A stretch of DNA of 64,000 nucleotides from CBDCWT01 sp965223305 (GTDB lineage: Bacteria > Planctomycetota > Planctomycetia > Pirellulales > Pirellulaceae): NCBI GenBank assembly GCA_965223305.1, contig CBDCWT010000032.1:1-64000 (forward strand). The letters are read 5' to 3'. Both the position numbers and the translations under genes were made by a program. This document shows positions 59,537-64,000 of this stretch, piece after piece. Each line of letters begins with the position of its first letter. Positions within the stretch are counted from its first letter, which is position 1. Under the pieces are notes generated by a model. It was not told the origin of the DNA. It did not search any database and worked only from the letters and a program-made list of their open reading frames with translations.

Positions 59537-61048
59537 ATGATGATGAGGCGATTCCCTCTCCTGCCAGCCTTAGCTTTGCTCGTGGCCCTTTCAGGAACCG
59601 GCGTCGGGGAGGGGACGGAGCAGCTCGCCGCAGGCAAACCTCGCGTTATCATCACCACGGATATCGGCCAGGATCCCGACGACACCCAGTCGCTGATCCG
59701 TTTCCTGACCTACGCCAACGAGTTCGAGATTGAGGGGATCATTGCCAACGCCGACAACAATGCTACCTATGAGAAGGCTGAGCTGCGGACAGACATTGTC
59801 CGCGACATCATCCAACGCTATGGAGTCGTGTTAGCGAACCTTAAGGTTCATGCCAGCGGCTGGCCAACGGCCGACTACCTACAAAGCGTCACATTTGACG
59901 GGGTCGCTGGCAACGGAACCAAGGTGGCTGTTTTCGATACAATCGGTCCGGGCAAGGACACACCGGGATCGAACCACATCGTTCGTGTGGTTGAGGACGC
60001 TACTGACTCTCGACCAGTCCATGTTGCGATTTGGGGTGGCGCGGCGGACCTCGCACAGGCCCTGTTTGACATCCGTCACTCGCCTCGCTCTGCGGCTGAG
60101 AAGTCTGCTTTCTACGCCAAGCTGCGCGTCTACTCGATTGGCCGCCAAGACAGCACAAACCAGTGGATCGAAGAGCAGTTTCCCCAGCTCTTTTACATTC
60201 TGTCACTGAGACCCAACAAGATGCACTCAGCCTATCGTGGCATGTACCATAACGGTGACGGGCCACAGGCACGCCAGGTACCTCCGGGTGTCGAAGCGTT
60301 GAATCAGCAGGCGTGGGTTGAACAGAACATCATCCACAATCACGGACCATTCGCTGCGGCGTACCCGCTGGTCAACCAGAATCCACGTTGGCTTAACCAT
60401 GGCAAAGGTGTTAAGGAAGGTGACACGCCGTCATGGTTTTATTTTCTAAGAAACGGCCTACAGAATCCGGCTCAACCAACTTGGGGTGGCTGGGGTGGGC
60501 GGCTCGCTGCCGGCAAGTCCGAGTATCGTTTTACCGATGACGTGCTCGACGACGTGCCGTCCGAGGTTTCGTCATCAGACAACGCCCGCCGCAAATGGAC
60601 AATCGCCCGTTGGCGGGAAGCTTATCAAAACGACTTTGCGGCACGGATTGACTGGAGCCACCAAGAGGTGTTTTCAGCTGCAAATCACCGTCCCACGATC
60701 GAACTGACCGTTGGCCTGCAGGGCCATCGCCGAGTAGCGACCGGTCGAGTACTCGAGCTGGATGTTGCTCCCGGCCAGAAACTCACGCTCGACGCCGCGA
60801 ACAGCCACGATCCGGATGAGGGCCAGCTTCTGGACTACCGCTGGTGGCAATATCGTGAGGCAGCGGACAGCTCGTTCGTCGTATCGCTGACAACGTCAGG
60901 GGCGGAGAGCACCGTGAATCCGCGCGTGGAACTGAGCATTCCCGAAGCGGTTACCAGAGGTGAATGTCACCTGATCCTCGAAGTCAGGGACCGTGGCAGC
61001 CCGCCCTTGGTCAGCTACCAACGTGTGGTGCTGCGCGTGCAGTCTTGA
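59537..61048 (+). CDS. DUF1593 nucleoside-hydrolase-like exported protein
   Basis: A 503-residue protein starting MMMRRFPLLPALALLVALSG, a signal peptide. The mature protein begins PRVIITTDIGQDPDDTQSLI, the Asp-rich calcium-binding motif of nucleoside hydrolases, with EIEGIIANADNNATYEKAEL next. VHVAIWGGAADLAQALFDIR and KLRVYSIGRQDSTNQWIEEQ match the DUF1593 family. The C-terminal 110 residues (LDAANSHDPDEGQLLDYRWW) are an Ig-like/PKD-type domain. Unlike the protein at 17825-19090 the metal motif is intact. Members are thought to act on nucleosides or glycosides outside the cytoplasm, but no activity is proven. A 67-residue gene follows. Confidence 0.82.
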   Translation: MMMRRFPLLPALALLVALSGTGVGEGTEQLAAGKPRVIITTDIGQDPDDTQSLIRFLTYANEFEIEGIIANADNNATYEKAELRTDIVRDIIQRYGVVLANLKVHASGWPTADYLQSVTFDGVAGNGTKVAVFDTIGPGKDTPGSNHIVRVVEDATDSRPVHVAIWGGAADLAQALFDIRHSPRSAAEKSAFYAKLRVYSIGRQDSTNQWIEEQFPQLFYILSLRPNKMHSAYRGMYHNGDGPQARQVPPGVEALNQQAWVEQNIIHNHGPFAAAYPLVNQNPRWLNHGKGVKEGDTPSWFYFLRNGLQNPAQPTWGGWGGRLAAGKSEYRFTDDVLDDVPSEVSSSDNARRKWTIARWREAYQNDFAARIDWSHQEVFSAANHRPTIELTVGLQGHRRVATGRVLELDVAPGQKLTLDAANSHDPDEGQLLDYRWWQYREAADSSFVVSLTTSGAESTVNPRVELSIPEAVTRGECHLILEVRDRGSPPLVSYQRVVLRVQS

Positions 61049-61188
61049 CGACTGTTTCTCAGAGATTTCGCCAAATAACGGGTTTTGCCTCGGCGATTAC
61101 CACCGTGGTTGGTGGCAACCGAACACATTCTACAGTATACATCTGGTGGTGGGCTGAACAGGAAACCAACTGCAAAGGAACTAGCAGC

Positions 61189-61392
61189 ATGTCAGCCAAG
61201 GTGAAACGCCGGTCGAAGCGACGGCGGGCCAGCCTGCAGCGGGAGGCCAGCCGATGGCTGCGGCGGCCAGCCCGCGCCGCAGATTGGTTGGATGAGGTAC
61301 CGAGGCGTTCGCTCCCTGGGTACTCTTGGTTCTTGATCACGGTAGTCGTCACAGCCTTGGGCGTCATCAGCTTCGGTTGGTTGACCAGCTGA
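61189..61392 (+). CDS. Small basic single-pass membrane protein
   Basis: A 67-residue protein starting MSAKVKRRSKRRRASLQREA at 61189, with AAAGGA about nine bases upstream. The first 30 residues are strongly basic (RRSKRRRASLQ, RWLRRPARAADW). A single membrane helix, YSWFLITVVVTALGVISFGW, ends the protein, so the N-terminus should face the cytoplasm. I recognise no family. The clear charge pattern and ribosome site support a real gene; the longer open frame upstream overlaps the DUF1593 end and does not look like protein. MITE copy 7 begins 20 bp after the stop. Confidence 0.5.
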   Translation: MSAKVKRRSKRRRASLQREASRWLRRPARAADWLDEVPRRSLPGYSWFLITVVVTALGVISFGWLTS

Positions 61393-61411
61393 TCTGCGGT
61401 GTGAGTCCAAG

Positions 61412-61594
61412 CTAACCCGAATTATTCATGAGCGATCTGCTGCGAGGTCGTAAGTCCATCCGTGGCTTCGTCATGCTTCACAATTCTCCCTCGACGTATT
61501 GCTTTTAATACGCCTGCGGAAGAATTGCTCGCCTTCCTTGCCACGAACGTACTTACAACCTCTCGCGACGATCTTCATGAATAATCCGGGCTAA
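61412..61594 (-). mobile_element. 180-bp palindromic MITE-like element, copy 7 (183 bp with flanks)
   Basis: A full copy with CTAA directly repeated on both sides. The hairpin tip reads GCTTTTAATACG instead of GCTTCAATACG: one inserted base and one change, which frameshift both internal ORFs. Otherwise it differs from copy 3 by GTG to GTC (Val, synonymous). It separates the small membrane protein gene from the convergent DUF1501 gene. Confidence 0.92.
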
Positions 61595-61659
61595 GGCTCT
61601 GTATCGAGCAAGGTTGTAGGCATATTCCGTGTCGCGGACGGCACGGCGGAGCTTAATTT

Positions 61660-63102
61660 TCAAGCCAGCAGCTCCTGCACGACGTGTGCCTTTGTCACGC
61701 GCGCATCCGTCAGTGTTTCGGGGCTGCCATGCAGGTTGAAGGTCAGCTCTGTGTGGTCGAGGCCGAGCTGGTGGAGCAGCGTTGCATGCAGGTCGTTGAC
61801 GCTCACCGGCTTGTCAACTGCCCGATAACCGACCTCGTCGGTTGCACCGTGCACGTGTCCCGCCTTGAAGCCTCCACCCGCCAGAATCATGCTGAACGCG
61901 TTGCGGTTGTGATCGCGCCCTGTGCCGTTCTGCGAGACAGGTAGGCGGCCAAACTCGCCTGTCCACAACACAATCGTGCTCTTCAACAGGTCACGTTGTT
62001 TCAGATCCTTGATCAAAGCTGCCGACGGTTGATCACAAGCTGCGCAGATTTGCTCGTTTTCGGTCTTTACATTCCGATGAGCATCCCACGGTTGGAATTG
62101 TGGCTTGATCGGTGGAAACACCTGCACAAAGCGAACGCCTGATTCGACCAACCGCCGCGCCATGAGGCAACGTAATCCGTAGCCCGCGGTGGTGGGATTG
62201 TCGAGTCCGTATAGTTGTCGAGTTTGTTGGCGTTCTTGCGAGAGGTCGAGTAACTCAGTTGCAGCTAGTTGCATGCGGGCGGCAAGTTCATAGTTCTGGA
62301 TGCGGGCTTCGAGTACTGATTCTCCTGAGTAGTTCCGCTGGTGCAGGCGGTTTAGTTTGGCGAGCAACTCAAGATCATCGCGGCGGGCATTCTCGGTGAC
62401 CGGTACTGCGGACTTCAGATTGAGCACGGGCGCACCGTGGGTGTTAATCTCGGTGCCTCGGTACAACGCCGGTAGCCAGCCGTTCTGCCACAGCAACGTA
62501 CCGCTGGTGTTGTACCCCTCGGGGTCCCGTAGCACGACGTAGGCAGGTAGGTTCTGGTTCTCCGTGCCCAGCGCGTAGCTGACCCAGGACCCCAGGGCCG
62601 GCCGACCGAAAAAGACCTTTCCTGTGTTGATCGCCACGAGCGATTCGGTGTGGTTGTTGTGATAGTTGTACATCGACCGCACCAGGCAGATGTCGTCGGC
62701 GACGGAGCCCAGGTGTGGTAGGATCTCCGACATCTCCATGTTCGACTGCCCGTACTTGCGAAACTTCAACGGGCTGCCAAGCAGAGTATTGGCCTCGCTG
62801 CCTTTCTGAAACATCTCCACTCGCTCTGAGTAGACCTGCCCGGCTGACTTGGTGAGCTGTGGCTTAGGATCGAACAGGTCCATCTGGCTAGGACCACCGT
62901 TCTGCATCAGCATGATGATCGACTTGGCGCGAGCCGGGAAATGCGGCGGCCGGGGCCTCAAGTCCAGGGCAGTTTCCTCCGTCGCCTCAGCTTGCTTGGC
63001 CCGACTTGCCAGCCAGGCCATGGCCAGACACCCGAATCCCAGCCCACTCGTTTCGAGCATCTGTCTGCGGGTCAGTAACGGTGGATGGTAAGACTGTTGC
63101 AT
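61660..63102 (-). CDS. DUF1501 protein (second unit), Tat-type signal
   Basis: A 480-residue protein with LLTRRQMLETSGLGFGCLAM at the N-terminus, a twin-arginine-type signal. Family blocks are FPARAKSIIMLMQNGGPSQM-DLFDPKP, SEILPHLGSVADDICLVRSM, GRPALGSWVSYALGTENQNL, RLVESGVRFVQVFPPIKPQF, TIVLWTGEFGRLPVSQNGTG and GRDHNRNAFSMILAGGGFKA. It shares the layout of the DUF1501 protein at 48302-49747 but is clearly a different subgroup. Its upstream neighbour on the same strand is the DUF1549/DUF1553 gene, with only 17 bases between them, which is the usual arrangement. The function of the family is unknown. Confidence 0.88.
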   Translation of the reverse strand: MQQSYHPPLLTRRQMLETSGLGFGCLAMAWLASRAKQAEATEETALDLRPRPPHFPARAKSIIMLMQNGGPSQMDLFDPKPQLTKSAGQVYSERVEMFQKGSEANTLLGSPLKFRKYGQSNMEMSEILPHLGSVADDICLVRSMYNYHNNHTESLVAINTGKVFFGRPALGSWVSYALGTENQNLPAYVVLRDPEGYNTSGTLLWQNGWLPALYRGTEINTHGAPVLNLKSAVPVTENARRDDLELLAKLNRLHQRNYSGESVLEARIQNYELAARMQLAATELLDLSQERQQTRQLYGLDNPTTAGYGLRCLMARRLVESGVRFVQVFPPIKPQFQPWDAHRNVKTENEQICAACDQPSAALIKDLKQRDLLKSTIVLWTGEFGRLPVSQNGTGRDHNRNAFSMILAGGGFKAGHVHGATDEVGYRAVDKPVSVNDLHATLLHQLGLDHTELTFNLHGSPETLTDARVTKAHVVQELLA

Positions 63103-63119
63103 GGTGAGAGCGCAAGCGG

Positions 63120-64000
63120 CTAGCGTACGTAAAGGAACTCACTAGTATTCAACAGCACTTGGCAGAGGTGCGTCAACGCGCGCCGTCCCGCAGCTTCTCG
63201 CGGCAGACCGCTTTGGTAGTAACGCTCTGTATGACATTGCAGTAACTCTTGGCACCACAGGATCTCATCACCCAGGGGCCTGCGTCCCAGGGCAATCCGA
63301 AACGCCTGATCGATCTGCTGGTGTACATCGCGACTCCCAGCTAGGCGCTCGGCGAATCCCCGCGCGTGTTCCAGCACGAATGCGTCGTTGAGCATGGTGA
63401 GCGATTGTGTGACCACCGCCGACGGCGAGCGCCGCGTACAGTTGGTTGCGACAACTGGCTGGTCGAACGTGGCCAGCAACGACAACTGGTAATTGCGGCG
63501 CGCCAGCACATAGATGCTTCGTCGCCACTTGTCTGCCAAGCTGGACAGGTGTTGCTCGTCGATCACTACCCGACCATCAGGCTCTACCGCGAGCGGCGTC
63601 GGCGGGCCACCCAAATCCCGAACCAGCTGGTCGCTGACCGTCAAGATCGCGTCCCGCAAGATCTCAGACTCCAGCCGTCGCAATCTCATCTTCCACAACA
63701 ACACATTGGCTGGGTCTACCTCAGCCGCAACCGCCTCGCTGGACGGATTGGCGGAAGCTTGGCGATACGTACTCGAGGTAACCAGCATCCTGATCACAGG
63801 CTTCATCTTCCAACCGCAACGGATAAACTCCAACGCCAGCCAATCGAGTAGTTCGGGATGGGTCGGATCGCTACCTGAAACACCAAAGTTGTCACTGGTG
63901 GCCACAATCCCTCGACCGAACAACTGCTGCCAGAGACGGTTGACCATCACGCGGGCCAGATAGCCGCCGGCCAGTGCGTTTGGATCGGTCAGCTGACGCG
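63120..64000 (-). CDS. DUF1549/DUF1553 protein (second unit), 5' part outside the window
   Basis: The C-terminal 292 residues are in the window; the frame is open to base 64000 with RQLTDPNALAGGYLARVMVN, so the protein continues upstream. DUF1553 blocks are MVNRLWQQLFGRGIVATSDN, FGVSGSDPTHPELLDWLALE, FIRCGWKMKPVIRMLVTSST, LLWKMRLRRLESEILRDAIL and SLTMLNDAFVLEHARGFAER. By analogy with 50041-53193 the missing part should include a signal peptide, a cytochrome domain and DUF1549. The last residues (LLNTSEFLYVR) end at 63120 just before the DUF1501 gene, as in normal operons. Confidence 0.88.
   Translation of the reverse strand, partial: RQLTDPNALAGGYLARVMVNRLWQQLFGRGIVATSDNFGVSGSDPTHPELLDWLALEFIRCGWKMKPVIRMLVTSSTYRQASANPSSEAVAAEVDPANVLLWKMRLRRLESEILRDAILTVSDQLVRDLGGPPTPLAVEPDGRVVIDEQHLSSLADKWRRSIYVLARRNYQLSLLATFDQPVVATNCTRRSPSAVVTQSLTMLNDAFVLEHARGFAERLAGSRDVHQQIDQAFRIALGRRPLGDEILWCQELLQCHTERYYQSGLPREAAGRRALTHLCQVLLNTSEFLYVR

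Overview
The window reads as chromosomal DNA of a planctomycete, most likely of the Pirellula/Rhodopirellula type. The evidence is the gene content: two pairs of a DUF1549/DUF1553 protein with a DUF1501 protein, planctomycete-type cytochrome c domains (PSCyt1), LEPR-XLL surface proteins with Calx-beta and dockerin repeats, a TPR-sulfotransferase, BlaI/M56 and ECF-sigma/VWA gene pairs, a PEP-CTERM protein, and intergenic spaces filled with short palindromic repeats. No rRNA, tRNA or CRISPR array was seen.

The first 4.2 kb is different. It is visibly more GC-rich and carries a proteobacterial-looking quaternary-amine (betaine/stachydrine type) catabolic cluster: a broken FAD demethylase, a broken RpiR regulator, an intact Rieske oxygenase, and an aldehyde dehydrogenase cut off about 80 residues short exactly where a planctomycete repeat begins. 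It is either acquired and decaying DNA or an assembly chimera.

Layout after that. 4.6-10.8 kb: an ankyrin/cyclase-fold/cytochrome fusion, then an ECF sigma factor with a VWA protein. 11.2-17.6 kb: FkbM methyltransferase, BlaI/M56 pair with a palindromic operator, threonine dehydratase-like enzyme, BshB1-like deacetylase, metallophosphatase. 17.8-25 kb: nucleoside-hydrolase-like protein, TPR-sulfotransferase, large FG-GAP/Calx-beta/dockerin surface protein. 25-30.5 kb: an IS701-family element, a frameshifted endonuclease/exonuclease/phosphatase gene, a small unknown gene and an ISKra4-family element. 30.6-44.8 kb: amidase, a PepSY operon, an RND efflux pair, PhoD-like phosphatase, quinone oxidoreductase, VOC protein, TIM-barrel protein, YggT. 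45-48 kb: a frameshifted Calx-beta surface protein and a second IS701 copy. 48.3-64 kb: two secreted DUF1501/DUF1553 units, an aspartoacylase-like enzyme, an esterase, a PEP-CTERM protein, a sialidase-fold protein, a 2-hydroxyacid dehydrogenase and a DUF1593 protein. Most of the last group looks like exported machinery for breaking down complex organic matter.

The most notable finding is a family of about 180-bp palindromic elements: seven full copies and one fragment. Each full copy is a long imperfect hairpin with 16-bp terminal inverted repeats, flanked (in six of seven) by matching CTAG or CTAA direct repeats, so it behaves like a MITE (small non-autonomous transposon). Both strands hold a 51-codon ORF running from one terminal repeat to the other. 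Substitutions between copies fall almost only at third codon positions of one of these ORFs (7 of 8 sites, synonymous), which hints at a real micro-protein or a recent coding ancestor. Three genes use the element's CTAR edge as their stop codon.
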